This document shows positions 24,310 through 33,604 of a stretch of DNA of 64,000 bases, in pieces (the stretch's first letter is position 1; each line of letters starts with the position of its first letter). The position numbers and the translations under genes were made by a program. Location: contig NZ_LXYG01000016.1 in the NCBI RefSeq assembly GCF_001650905.1, positions 124,001 through 188,000 of the forward strand. Reading direction: 5' to 3'. The notes beneath the pieces are model-generated. The model was not told the DNA's origin and searched no databases. It was given only the letters and a program-made list of their open reading frames with translations. The stretch is from Balneola sp. EhC07. Lineage in GTDB: Bacteria > Bacteroidota > Rhodothermia > Balneolales > Balneolaceae.

Positions 24310-24338
24310 TGTCATTTCTCCATCTGGATGAAATGACA
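24310..24338. repeat. Short copy of the TGTCATTTC palindrome
   Basis: TGTCATTTC (24310-24318) and GAAATGACA (24330-24338) pair around an 11-base loop. The arm sequence is that of the outer arms at 23436-23526, so the two belong to one repeat family. It is in the lpdA 3' region, before the terminator. Confidence 0.65.
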
Positions 24339-24372
24339 GAGGCGCTGATAAATAATCAGCACTTCAGTGATC

Positions 24373-25791
24373 TTATTTCTTAACCGGAGTTCCTAAATGA
24401 ACACCTTCGTTATACGCTTCAGCTACAGCTTCCATTACCGCTTCAGATAATGTTGGATGCGGATGAATAGCGTTGATGATCTCATGTCCGGTAGTTTCCA
24501 GATCACGTGCTACAACTGCTTCAGCAACCATTTCGGTAACGCCGAATCCGATCATGTGAAGACCTAACCATTCGCCGTATTTAGCATCAAATACAACTTT
24601 TACGAAGCCTTCTTCATGTCCAAGCGCGGTAGCTTTACCACTTGCTGATAATGGGAATTTCCCAACTTTAACATCGTAACCTTCTTCCTTAGCAGCAGCT
24701 TCGGTCAATCCAACAGAAGCAACCTGAGGCTCACAATATGTACAGCCCGGAATATTTCCATAGTTAATTGGCTTAGGATTTTTACCGGCTAATTGCTCAG
24801 CAAGCACAACTGCTTCATGAGAAGCTTTGTGAGCCAACCAAGGAGCGCCGATGATATCACCGATTGCATAAATACCGTCAACACCTGTTGAGTAATCTGA
24901 TTTGTCTACAACAATGGCACCTCGTTCAACTTTTACGCCGATATCTTCAAGGCCAAGACCTTCTACATTTCCTGTTACACCAACTGCGGAAAGAACAACA
25001 TCAGCCTCGATGACTTCCTCACCTTTTTTGGTTTTAACAGTCACTTTAACGCCGGAACCTTTTTTCTCAACTTTTTCTACTGTGCTTTCCAGCATCAGGT
25101 TCATGCCTTTTTTCTTGTAGATCTTACCAAGTTCTTTTCCAACGTCCTGATCTTCAACAGGAACCAAAGTCTTCTGAAGCTCAACTATCGTTACTTCAGT
25201 TCCTAAGGTGTGGTAGAAGTAAGCGAACTCAACGCCGATCGCACCGGCACCAATGATCACCATTTTCTTTGGCTGCTTTTCCATGGTCATCGCCTTTTCA
25301 GAATCGATGATCATTTCGCCGTCGATCTCCAGATTTGGAAGTTGACGCGGACGAGCACCTGTAGCAATTATAAAATGCTTGGCTTTAATACTTTCTGTTT
25401 CTTTTCCTTTTTCGTCATTAACAGCAAGCTCTGATTTTGACTTGAAAACACCTGTTCCCATGAAAACATCGATCTTGTTCGCTTTCATTAAGAACTGAAC
25501 ACCTTTGCTCATTTTATTGGCAACACCGCGGCTTCTTTTAACCATGCCACCGAAATCAGCTTTCACATCTTTAACAGAAATTCCATAGTCTTCGGCATGC
25601 TGAATAGATTCCATAACTTCTGCAGAGCGAAGTAACGCTTTAGTTGGAATACATCCGATATTTAAACAAACACCACCAAGGTGTCTTTTTTCTACGATTG
25701 CGGTTTTAAAACCAAGTTGTGATGCACGGATTGCAGCTACATATCCGCCGGGTCCCGACCCGATTACACATACATCAAATTCTTTTGCCAT
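24373..25791 (-). CDS. lpdA: Dihydrolipoyl dehydrogenase (E3)
   Basis: E3 reoxidises lipoamide of the pyruvate, 2-oxoglutarate or glycine complexes, using FAD and NAD+. An FAD motif GSGPGGYVAAIRA, the redox disulfide Cys42/Cys47 in GGVCLNIGCIPTK, an NAD motif IGAGAIGVEFA, the second FAD motif GVDGIYAIGDIIG, and the catalytic His-Glu in HPHPTLSEAVMEAV are all visible. The length of 472 is standard. It is upstream of lipB and lipA, the genes that make its cofactor. The complex E1/E2 genes are not in the window. Confidence 0.97.
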   Translation of the reverse strand: MAKEFDVCVIGSGPGGYVAAIRASQLGFKTAIVEKRHLGGVCLNIGCIPTKALLRSAEVMESIQHAEDYGISVKDVKADFGGMVKRSRGVANKMSKGVQFLMKANKIDVFMGTGVFKSKSELAVNDEKGKETESIKAKHFIIATGARPRQLPNLEIDGEMIIDSEKAMTMEKQPKKMVIIGAGAIGVEFAYFYHTLGTEVTIVELQKTLVPVEDQDVGKELGKIYKKKGMNLMLESTVEKVEKKGSGVKVTVKTKKGEEVIEADVVLSAVGVTGNVEGLGLEDIGVKVERGAIVVDKSDYSTGVDGIYAIGDIIGAPWLAHKASHEAVVLAEQLAGKNPKPINYGNIPGCTYCEPQVASVGLTEAAAKEEGYDVKVGKFPLSASGKATALGHEEGFVKVVFDAKYGEWLGLHMIGFGVTEMVAEAVVARDLETTGHEIINAIHPHPTLSEAVMEAVAEAYNEGVHLGTPVKK

Positions 25792-26096
25792 GATTTCCTT
25801 TTAATAATTTTTTCAAGATTCAGATGATTCTGCCACTAGAGCACAAAATCACGAAAGAAAACACATTTTTGTGCTTTCGTGTTTCCGTGGCTTATCACTA
25901 ATTTCTGAATCCGGTTTAAGAGTAGAATTAGCAAATTCGCCAAGACTCAAAAGATAAGGGATTTTGTATTGAAGTTCGAGTTTGTAAGAATCATTGTTTT
26001 AAAACTGATACAACCTTTCACAAAATACTATTTCTACTTCGATTCAGTTTTATTATAATCAGGAAATCATTTTACAGATCAGGACGGTACAATAAT
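25792..26096. repeat. Divergent intergenic region with a CACGAAAG hairpin
   Basis: The 305 bases separate lpdA (leftward) from the transglycosylase gene (rightward) and must hold both promoters. An inverted repeat, AGCACAAAAT/CACGAAAG near 25840-25857 against ATTTTTGTGCTTTCGTG near 25865-25881, would form a hairpin. It resembles interspersed 'cacgaaa' repeats common in Bacteroidota intergenic DNA. No gene is seen. Confidence 0.5.
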
Positions 26097-26876
26097 ATGA
26101 TAGGATCAGATTTAAAGAAGGGAGTTTTTGCGCTCCTGTTAATTGTTTTTGGATGGAATGCGGTTGCAAATGCAGCGAGCAACCCCGATGAGGAATACAA
26201 AGCAAAACTGATAGAGCACTTCGAGAAAAAAGGTGTGGACATCCGACCTTATTTTGAAGACTCCAGATTTGAATTGATCAACGGAATCACTGAAAAATTC
26301 ACCCGCTCTGCTGAGGTCAAGATCGACAGTTTCGAAAAGTATCAGAAGGTGTTGGGTTATGACAATAAGAAAAACAAGATCGCTTCCTTTTACCAGTTGC
26401 ATAAAGAAGATCTGGCAAAGGCAGAAAAAGAATACGGTATTCCCAAAGAAGTGATCATTGGGATACTAGGAGTGGAATCAGAATTTGGTAAGTACGAAGG
26501 GAAGTACAATCCTTTTAATGCGTATGTATCAATGATCAAAGAAGGACATCGTGCTAAATTTGCTCTTGCACAGTTAGAAGAGTTAATTGAGTGGGCAAAT
26601 AAAAGAGAAGTAGATATTTTGGCTCTTAAATCCAGTTATGCCGGAGCAATGTCATATGCACAGTTTATTCCCTGGTCGCTAAACCGTTGGTTTGTTGGAG
26701 ATGATCTTTACGACATGAGCAATAATATTTACTCAGTAGGTAAATACCTGGCTCATTTCAAGGAAATAACCGGTAGTGTTGAAGATGCAATTCTCAGATA
26801 TAACAACAGCGGATTATACCAACAGGCTGTGCTTGGTTTGGCTGAAGATGCGAAAGAAGTGACAAGCCAACCGTAG
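26097..26876 (+). CDS. MltB-like lytic transglycosylase (SLT_2)
   Basis: The enzyme cleaves peptidoglycan to 1,6-anhydromuropeptides in the periplasm. A signal peptide of about 26 residues ends ANAAS. The catalytic Glu is in IIGILGVESEFGKYEGKYN. Other family stretches are SSYAGAMSYAQFIPWSLNRW, DLYDMSNNIYSVGKYL and ILRYNNSGLY. The length of 259 is shorter than E. coli MltB (about 360) but typical for single-domain relatives. There is no Cys lipobox. The BlaI/M56 sensor genes start 93 bases downstream on the same strand, which may tie this enzyme to cell-wall stress control. Confidence 0.87.
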   Translation: MIGSDLKKGVFALLLIVFGWNAVANAASNPDEEYKAKLIEHFEKKGVDIRPYFEDSRFELINGITEKFTRSAEVKIDSFEKYQKVLGYDNKKNKIASFYQLHKEDLAKAEKEYGIPKEVIIGILGVESEFGKYEGKYNPFNAYVSMIKEGHRAKFALAQLEELIEWANKREVDILALKSSYAGAMSYAQFIPWSLNRWFVGDDLYDMSNNIYSVGKYLAHFKEITGSVEDAILRYNNSGLYQQAVLGLAEDAKEVTSQP

Positions 26877-26911
26877 TTTAAATCCTCTTCAGGGACGATT
26901 AAAAGATAAAG

Positions 26912-26967
26912 TTTGGATTTAGATATTTTTATTCTACATTTGTAGAAACAACTCTAAACTTGTAGAA
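26912..26967 (+). promoter_or_regulatory. Promoter with two BlaI/MecI-type operators for the 26970 operon
   Basis: TTTG (26912-26915), exactly 19 bases, then TACATTTG (26935-26942) match the Bacteroidota housekeeping promoter. Overlapping the -7 box is a palindrome TTCTACATTTGTAGAA (26932-26947), which holds the TACA-TGTA core bound by BlaI/MecI repressors. A second site at 26952-26967 matches it in 13 of 16 bases, 20 bases further on. Binding would block RNA polymerase, giving autorepression relieved when the repressor is cleaved. Confidence 0.82.
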
Positions 26968-26969
26968 CA

Positions 26970-27344
26970 ATGCAATTATCTCAAACTGAAGAAGAACTGA
27001 TGCAGCATTTGTGGAAGCTTAAAAAGGCTTTCATGAAAGATCTGTTAGAAGCTTATCCCGAAAGCGAGCAACCGGCGCCAACTACGGTAGCCACTCTTTT
27101 AAAGCGAATGCAGGACAAAGGATTCGTAGACTATAAACAGTTTGGAAGATCCCGGGAATATTTTCCATTGGTTAAAAAGTCTGATTATTTCTCGAAGCAT
27201 GTGAACGGATTGATCAAAAAGTTCTTCAACAATTCCACGTCGCAGTTTGCTTCCTTTTTCACTTCAGAAACGAATCTATCAGAAAAAGAACTACAGGAGC
27301 TGAAGTCTATCATTGATAAGGAAATCAAAAAGAAACAGTCATGA
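26970..27344 (+). CDS. BlaI/MecI-family transcriptional repressor
   Basis: The 124-residue protein has a winged-helix DNA-binding part (about 1-75: LSQTEEELMQHLWKLKKAF, TVATLLKRMQDKGFVDYKQ) and a C-terminal dimer part with FFNNSTSQFASFF. Family members repress beta-lactamase or other wall-stress genes and are inactivated when their partner M56 protease is triggered. Two probable operators lie directly upstream. The start overlaps no other gene; the stop overlaps the sensor gene start by four bases. Confidence 0.93.
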   Translation: MQLSQTEEELMQHLWKLKKAFMKDLLEAYPESEQPAPTTVATLLKRMQDKGFVDYKQFGRSREYFPLVKKSDYFSKHVNGLIKKFFNNSTSQFASFFTSETNLSEKELQELKSIIDKEIKKKQS

Positions 27345-30300
27345 TTGCGTATCTAATTAAATCCGGTCTTTGTTTGGTCATCCTTTTAGGAATCTATCTA
27401 CTATTCCTTGAGCGTGAAAAGATACATCGATTTAATCGGTTCTTTTTATTGTTTGCATTGATGCTGGGTTTGACTGTGCCTTTTATAAATTTTCAGTTTT
27501 TTCCTGATCCGGAAACGACTAGTACCGAAACCCAATACGCTGCAAAACTAGCAAGAAACTCTGCCAAGGCGGTTTCTGTAGTGACTGCGACTTATTCTGA
27601 TTTCATAGAGGATGTAATAGAACCGGAAATAGAAGAGCCAAATCAGAAAGCGACAAAAAAAATAGATCCGTTAGTTTCTTCTAAAGAAATAGTTTCAACA
27701 AATCATCAAGGCGAGAGTAACGAAGTTGCTGAACCGGCTGGTGAAAAACTGATCAATGGTCCAGAATTGAAAGGTGAGAAACTCTCTAATATCGAATCAA
27801 GAACTTCGAAATCAACTACCGGATTAGCTATCTCATTGAAGAATGTGATCATTGGATTAAATGTTATAGTGACGTTATTTTTATTGATTCGATTGATTTA
27901 TGGAGTATTAGGCTTTTACAAAAAAAGAAAGTGTAACCAATTAATAGAATATGGTTCAGCGAAAGTTAGTTTGCTAGATGTTCCTACCGTTCCACATACT
28001 TTTTTGAATACGATCTATGTGAACAAGGCTCAGTTTGAATCAGGAGAATTAAGTAAAGAAATCCTGGATCATGAACTTACTCATGCCCGGCAAAAACACT
28101 CATGGGATGTGCTGTTTATTGAGCTTTTGAGAATTGTATTTTGGTTTAACCCGATCTTTTACTTTTATAAAAGAGCAATTCAAATCAATCACGAATTTTT
28201 GGCGGATGATTCCGTGATTACAAAGACTCAGGATTCAGTCAGCTACCAAAAGCTGTTACTGGACTCGATCTTCCCAACCTATCAAACCAACTTGGCTAGT
28301 ACTTTTAATTATTCACTAACCAAGAAACGTTTTAAAATGATGGTGAAGGAATATTCCCTATTGTCTGCTACCACAAGGAAAGCGCTGCTTATCCCGGTAC
28401 TAACCTGTATCATATTTATGTTTTGTACAGACATCGGAACTGAAAAAAAGATCTATGAAATTAATGGTGTGGAGTATGTACCCGCCTATTTTAATGACGG
28501 ACATGAAGCCAATGAGCTTGTTTTAATCGAGTATGAAGAAAAAAAGAACTCCTGGAATCCAGGGGTTTATAAGCACTATGATAGAGAGGGGAATTTATTT
28601 ACCGGAGATCTGCAGTTATTCGATAAAGAAAGTGGCAGATTACAATCAGAATTCGAAATAAAAGATGGAAAACTATTATTAAGAGTGGAATATATAGAAC
28701 CACCTACCGGAAGATATTCGTTAATGCGAACAATCTATGACAGTGATTTGGAGTCTGTTGGAATGTATTCCCACGAAAACAAACTAACTGGTAGTATTTC
28801 TAGAATCAATGGCGTTGCATTTTCAATGATTAATATGACAAGTCTAGACTCATTAGGGTCATGGTCTGATCTGTATTGGATGGGAGAAGCTAAGGATAGC
28901 TCAGCTACAGATACTGCTTTAATAAGTATATTTACCAGAGATGGCTTCTTAGAAAGTATGCGTTTATCAACTCAAGGTGATAAAAATATACCTATAAAAT
29001 TAAGGCATATTGAGGTGATCACCAACGAAGCTCAGGAGAAATACGAACGAGCACTAATTGAATATAAAAGAACACTTTCTAATAATGATGAAGATCAATT
29101 ATGGTATGCCTATGAGGAGTTAAAACTAGATCGATCAAGGTGGGTGGCTTTCAGAAGAGAGCTCTACCAAAATTATAAAAAAGAAATAGCACCGCCGGTA
29201 CCCCCAATGCCTGGCTATCCTAACAATTCGAAAGTGGATAGTGGAATCAACTATAAAACACCTTTGCATAAGCGATATGCAGAGCTTTCAGATGAGTTTG
29301 ACAAGAAAGAAGCTATTTTCTTGGAAACCAAAACGGATACGAATTTAATAGAGTATTCGAATCTATATCACAAACGATTAAGTCTATACAGAAATATAAA
29401 AGAAATTGATTCTACAATAAAGCCACCGAGACCGCTTTTACCAATAAAAAAGGAGCAGTACAACAGAGTTAAAAATAACATTGAAGATAAAAAGCAGATA
29501 TACAACTCGAGTGAAAAAGCAAATGGCGATTCACCATTTCTGGATGATTATCTGTCAAGACTTAGTAAATACGATAACGTATTGAAGAGTTATAATGGAG
29601 GAGATAAAACAGCAAGGGATGTTTTATATGAGAGGGTTAGAGTGATCTACTTTCATGAGCGTTTAACTCCAAATGAGCAGCTATCATATGGGGTTCCAAA
29701 TCTGGACCCATCAATAATGGATAAAATTACACTCAATGAACAAGAGACAAAATATCATGCAATGTTGAGTGATTATCTAGAACTAAGAGGAACATATAGT
29801 GAGCGCCCAGATGATAAGAACGACGTTCTTTATAAAGAATTCAGCGAATTAAAAAAGATTTATGATGATCTCAATTTTTATTCTAGGATATTTATAGTTG
29901 ACAATTTACCACCTGGTTCTGATAAATATTTTATGGATATAGAACAGGATAAAGGAATAATCAATGAATTTGAAAGATTAAGGTCTGCAAGTTTTTCTGA
30001 GCTACCAGATACATTAACTATTCATTATGTGAACGAGTTAGGAAACGTAGTTACAAAAAGAAACAGTGAGCTTACATCTCCTGAAATAGATTACCTCAAA
30101 AATAATGCAAAAAAATCTAATGTCACTCAGGTTTATCCCTTACCAGTAGAAAGGAAACCGACTGATGATGAAATCAAAAAATGGCAAGACGATTACTATT
30201 ATCAAACTTGGTTCGATGGAGAGATTATTCAGAATGAACAATTATTAGAAATGGATTTGGATAAAATCCATCATTTTAGAATTCATAAAATAAGATGGAA

Positions 30301-30430
30301 CGGAAACCGGCGAGTGCCTTATGATTATCAAGTGTTGATATACTCTTACAATGCATTTAATGAAATGGTAGAAAAATATCGACCAAATAAAAGCATGATG
30401 GCACTTCACGATGCGATTTTAATTGACTAA
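27341..30430 (+). CDS. BlaR1-like M56 membrane sensor protease with a long repeat-bearing C-terminal region
   Basis: This is the likely partner of the BlaI repressor. The N-terminal 365 residues hold four hydrophobic helices (about 5-22, 33-52, 165-187 and 345-362) and the M56 zinc site HELTHARQKH (His244), with the third ligand region INHEFLADD. After the last helix come about 650 residues of periplasmic or cytoplasmic protein. There is no penicillin-binding SxxK/SxN domain as in BlaR1 and no TonB tail as in many Bacteroidota M56 proteins. From about residue 560 to 870, four imperfect helical repeats are seen. They begin near 561, 642, 705 and 799, share a YxxxLxxxY pattern, and the first two end in Pro-rich stretches (PPVPPMPGYP, KPPRPLLP). 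The signal sensed is unknown. Confidence 0.88.
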   Translation: MIAYLIKSGLCLVILLGIYLLFLEREKIHRFNRFFLLFALMLGLTVPFINFQFFPDPETTSTETQYAAKLARNSAKAVSVVTATYSDFIEDVIEPEIEEPNQKATKKIDPLVSSKEIVSTNHQGESNEVAEPAGEKLINGPELKGEKLSNIESRTSKSTTGLAISLKNVIIGLNVIVTLFLLIRLIYGVLGFYKKRKCNQLIEYGSAKVSLLDVPTVPHTFLNTIYVNKAQFESGELSKEILDHELTHARQKHSWDVLFIELLRIVFWFNPIFYFYKRAIQINHEFLADDSVITKTQDSVSYQKLLLDSIFPTYQTNLASTFNYSLTKKRFKMMVKEYSLLSATTRKALLIPVLTCIIFMFCTDIGTEKKIYEINGVEYVPAYFNDGHEANELVLIEYEEKKNSWNPGVYKHYDREGNLFTGDLQLFDKESGRLQSEFEIKDGKLLLRVEYIEPPTGRYSLMRTIYDSDLESVGMYSHENKLTGSISRINGVAFSMINMTSLDSLGSWSDLYWMGEAKDSSATDTALISIFTRDGFLESMRLSTQGDKNIPIKLRHIEVITNEAQEKYERALIEYKRTLSNNDEDQLWYAYEELKLDRSRWVAFRRELYQNYKKEIAPPVPPMPGYPNNSKVDSGINYKTPLHKRYAELSDEFDKKEAIFLETKTDTNLIEYSNLYHKRLSLYRNIKEIDSTIKPPRPLLPIKKEQYNRVKNNIEDKKQIYNSSEKANGDSPFLDDYLSRLSKYDNVLKSYNGGDKTARDVLYERVRVIYFHERLTPNEQLSYGVPNLDPSIMDKITLNEQETKYHAMLSDYLELRGTYSERPDDKNDVLYKEFSELKKIYDDLNFYSRIFIVDNLPPGSDKYFMDIEQDKGIINEFERLRSASFSELPDTLTIHYVNELGNVVTKRNSELTSPEIDYLKNNAKKSNVTQVYPLPVERKPTDDEIKKWQDDYYYQTWFDGEIIQNEQLLEMDLDKIHHFRIHKIRWNGNRRVPYDYQVLIYSYNAFNEMVEKYRPNKSMMALHDAILID

Positions 30431-30433
30431 GGT

Positions 30434-30928
30434 TTAGTTTTCTAAATCCTTCGTCATAAACCACCATTTCGGTTCGCCGTACTCAAATCCTTCTCTTTCG
30501 TAGAGATTCTGTGCGGGATTATCTTCGCGAACTTCGAGTGTGATTTTGGAACAGCCCATTCTTTCTGCTTCATCATGAACAGCATCCAAAAGTTTTGTTC
30601 CAACTCCCATGCCTCTTGCATCAGGGTGAACGGCTACGTCATGAATTTTGAAAGTTTTGCTGGCTGTAAAGGTTGAATAACCAATAAAGCAGGTCACGAT
30701 CCCAAGTACTTTTTCCTCATGATAGGCCATGTAAGTCATTGTAGTAGGGATTTTCTTCATTTCAGCGATCATATCAACTCTTACTTCTTCGCTGAGTGCT
30801 TCATCCTGACCCATGGGATCTTTGGCAAACAAGTCTACGATATTTACAATATCAGCAGCATGTTTAGGGTTATCAAGATCGGCTTTAATAATTTTTACTT
30901 GCTCGGAAACCTTAGTTTCAGTAATCAA
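30434..30928 (-). CDS. GNAT-family N-acetyltransferase
   Basis: This is an acetyl-CoA-dependent acetyltransferase of unknown substrate. The acetyl-CoA binding motif is in HDVAVHPDARGMGVGTKLLD, followed by ITLEVREDNPAQNLYEREGF. The full domain fits 164 residues. It is convergent with the M56 sensor gene, with four bases between the stops, so the two cannot share a transcript. An isolated gene; amine, amino-acid or antibiotic substrates are all possible. Confidence 0.88.
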   Translation of the reverse strand: MITETKVSEQVKIIKADLDNPKHAADIVNIVDLFAKDPMGQDEALSEEVRVDMIAEMKKIPTTMTYMAYHEEKVLGIVTCFIGYSTFTASKTFKIHDVAVHPDARGMGVGTKLLDAVHDEAERMGCSKITLEVREDNPAQNLYEREGFEYGEPKWWFMTKDLEN

Positions 30929-31072
30929 TTTTAATATAGATGCATTAATTTTTTTGCGAACCTTAAACTAGGGACTTTTTAGCGGCTTATAAAGGGGAAA
31001 TGAAGATCTTTACAAATTGGTTATATAATTAATAATATGGAACAAATCTGGCTAATAAGACTTTAAAAATTC

Positions 31073-31831
31073 ATGATAAACTATAAAACACTTTTCGGGG
31101 CAGTACTTTTAATTTCTACGCTTTTTGTAGGATGTAGTAGTAACAATGGAAATAATGGAAACGGGAATAGCTTTTCCAGCACACAAGATGTTGGGGATTC
31201 AGCCAATGACTTTCTATCAAGCAGTAACTACAGCTCATTGATTATAGAAATAGATTACGTTGAAGGATTTCAGCCGACCCAAACCGCGCTGAATAATTTG
31301 AGGTCGTTTCTTCAAGATCGACTCAACAAAACCACCATATCTATTTCGCTAGATGATGAAATTCCATCACCCGGAAATTCTCCTTACTCCCCTCAAGAGA
31401 CTCATGATATCGAAGAGGAGCATAGAAATACTTATACAGAAGGGAATACTTTAGCTGCCTATTTTTTAATCCTTGACGGACAATTTGAACAGGAAAATGT
31501 ATTGGGATTTGCCTATTTCAACACATCTATGGCTTTGTTAGGTGGAACGATCGATGAAAATTCAGGCGGATTCAATCAGCCAAGCAGAGAAACTATGGAA
31601 ACAACGGTTTTCCGGCACGAGTTTAGTCATATTCTTGGCTTAGTAGGCAACGGAACTCCTACCGTACAAGATCATCAGGATGAAGCCAATGGTGCTCATT
31701 GCGATGTGGACACGTGTTTAATGTATTTTGCAGTTCGTACGTCAGATTTTGCAAGCAATCTGATGGGAGGAAATGTTCCGGAACTGGATTCTCAATGCAT
31801 TCAGGATCTGCAAGCTAATGGAGGAAAGTAG
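31073..31831 (+). CDS. Lipoprotein with a metzincin-like zinc protease motif
   Basis: The signal peptide ends in a lipobox (FVGC, Cys near 21), followed by a Ser/Asn/Gly-rich linker. Around residue 183 is HEFSHILGLVGNG, which is close to the metzincin zinc motif HExxHxxGxxH, but the eleventh position is Gly and the next is Asn. A downstream AHCDVDTCLMYF could supply a third ligand and the Met-turn (CLMYF). It is probably an outer-membrane-anchored protease of a Bacteroidota family annotated as membrane metalloprotease. No neighbours share its function. The missing canonical third His makes activity uncertain. Confidence 0.72.
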   Translation: MINYKTLFGAVLLISTLFVGCSSNNGNNGNGNSFSSTQDVGDSANDFLSSSNYSSLIIEIDYVEGFQPTQTALNNLRSFLQDRLNKTTISISLDDEIPSPGNSPYSPQETHDIEEEHRNTYTEGNTLAAYFLILDGQFEQENVLGFAYFNTSMALLGGTIDENSGGFNQPSRETMETTVFRHEFSHILGLVGNGTPTVQDHQDEANGAHCDVDTCLMYFAVRTSDFASNLMGGNVPELDSQCIQDLQANGGK

Positions 31832-31833
31832 AG

Positions 31834-31891
31834 CAATGATCAATTAAGAATGTTTCAATTGAACAATTCTTAATTGATAAATTGATCATTG
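31834..31891. terminator. Long hairpin between convergent genes
   Basis: CAATGAT (31834-31840) pairs with 31885-31891, and CAATTAAGAAT (31841-31851) with 31866-31876, leaving an eight-base bulge. The A+T-rich arms lie between the metalloprotease gene and prfC, which converge. It probably works as a terminator for both, though it lacks a clear G+C stem. Confidence 0.6.
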
Positions 31892-31894
31892 AAA

Positions 31895-33505
31895 TTAGCC
31901 TTGCTTGAACTTGAATAAATGCTGAGCACCTACTTTTTCTTCTGCTTGATTTAAAGCATACATAGACTCGAATAGCACGATCGGATTTTCTTCCATGTCT
32001 TTGGTTACGTGTGTAGAGTAACTGGATTCCAGTTTTTTAATCACCTCAGGCTCATCATTTGGCAACCATCTGGCACAATAGTAAGAAACAGGAGTTTTAA
32101 CTAATTCAACACTGTACTCTTCCAGCATTCGGTGCTCAACAACTTCAAACTGGAGCACACCTACTGTTCCCAATAAAAGCTCGTTTCCAACTCCATTTGG
32201 TACTTCAAATACATGAACCACCCCTTCTTCAGAAAGTTGCCGTAACCCTTCACGAAGCTGCTTTCTTTTAAAAGGATCTTTAGTAGCTACTTTTTGGAAA
32301 TGTTCCGGAGTGAATAATGGAATCACATCAAAACGAACGTCATTTTTTTCATAGATCGTTGTTCCAATTCTGAAATCACCGGGATTGAAAATAGAAACAA
32401 TATCTCCGGGATAGGCTTCTTCCATAAGCTGGCGTTCGTCACCCATCAAAGTATGCGGTGTCGCCATTTTAATTTTCTTACCGGTATGAGAGATGACCAC
32501 ATTTTGGCCACGTTGGAATTTTCCTGACGCAACCCGAATAAAAGCTGCACAATCTCTGTGACCGGGATTCATATTAGCCTGCATCTTAAAAATAAATCCT
32601 GAAAATGCATCATCAATGGAGCGCTCTCCCCCTTCGGCTTGTTCATACATTTGAGGAGAAGGAGCAAGCTGATGGAAATAGTTCAGAAACACATCCAGCC
32701 CGAAATTGTTTAACGCCGAACCAAAGAAAACCGGAGTAACTTTTCCGGTGCTGTAAAGTTCTTTATCCATATTCGGATACATGTCTTCGATAAGCATCAC
32801 TTCTTCACGAAAAGCGTCTTTTTCAACATCCGAAAGGTTGCTTTGTGCGAGCGCATCTTCTACCGACATTGACTCTGTTATGGCTTTCTTTGTTCCATGT
32901 TCAGATTTTTCATAAACATGAACTTGCCCACCGATCACATCATAGATCCCTTGAAATTTTTGTCCGTAGCCCATCGGCCAACTTGCAGGCACGGCTTCAA
33001 TTCCTAGTTTGGATTCCACATTACTTAAAACTTCCAGCGGATCCATCCCGGGACGGTCACACTTGTTTACAAATGTAATTACGGGAACTTCACGAAGCTT
33101 ACAGACTTCAAACAGCTTTTCAGTTTGTTCCTCAACTCCTTTTGCAACGTCAATTACCATCAATCCACAATCAGCGGCAACGAGTGTACGCAGTGTATCC
33201 TCAGAAAAATCCTTGTGACCCGGAGTATCAAGCAAGTTGTATTTGATGCCGTCTTTTTCGAAACGCATAACGGAAGAGGTCACCGAGATTCCACGCTCTT
33301 TTTCTATGGCCATCCAATCTGATGCAGCGTGATGCGAAGCTTTACGGGCACGAACGGATCCGGCCTCATGAATAGCTCCACCATAAAGTAGTAACTTTTC
33401 TGTGAGTGTTGTTTTACCCGCATCCGGGTGAGAAATAATTGCGAATGTACGTCTTCTCTTTGCTTCTTTTAGAATAGGAGAATCGGCAGTTGCCGTTGAT
33501 GACAT
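31895..33505 (-). CDS. prfC: Peptide chain release factor 3
   Basis: RF3 is the GTPase that recycles RF1 and RF2 from the ribosome after termination. The G1 motif is SHPDAGKTTLTEKLL, the switch region is SDWMAIEKERGISVTSSVM, G3 is LDTPGHKDFSEDTLR, and G4 is TFVNKCDRPGMDP. The C-terminal RF3 domain has VGVLQFEVVEHRMLEEY and VSYYCARWL. The length of 536 is usual. It is a single gene, divergent from the gene at 33605. Confidence 0.97.
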   Translation of the reverse strand: MSSTATADSPILKEAKRRRTFAIISHPDAGKTTLTEKLLLYGGAIHEAGSVRARKASHHAASDWMAIEKERGISVTSSVMRFEKDGIKYNLLDTPGHKDFSEDTLRTLVAADCGLMVIDVAKGVEEQTEKLFEVCKLREVPVITFVNKCDRPGMDPLEVLSNVESKLGIEAVPASWPMGYGQKFQGIYDVIGGQVHVYEKSEHGTKKAITESMSVEDALAQSNLSDVEKDAFREEVMLIEDMYPNMDKELYSTGKVTPVFFGSALNNFGLDVFLNYFHQLAPSPQMYEQAEGGERSIDDAFSGFIFKMQANMNPGHRDCAAFIRVASGKFQRGQNVVISHTGKKIKMATPHTLMGDERQLMEEAYPGDIVSIFNPGDFRIGTTIYEKNDVRFDVIPLFTPEHFQKVATKDPFKRKQLREGLRQLSEEGVVHVFEVPNGVGNELLLGTVGVLQFEVVEHRMLEEYSVELVKTPVSYYCARWLPNDEPEVIKKLESSYSTHVTKDMEENPIVLFESMYALNQAEEKVGAQHLFKFKQG

Positions 33506-33604
33506 GAAATGTTCTTTTGCTTTAATTTCTTAAAAATAAGGTTTAATAGACTTTTTTACCTATTCTATTGTTGATTATTTAAGTTATAATAAATACAATA
33601 GATT

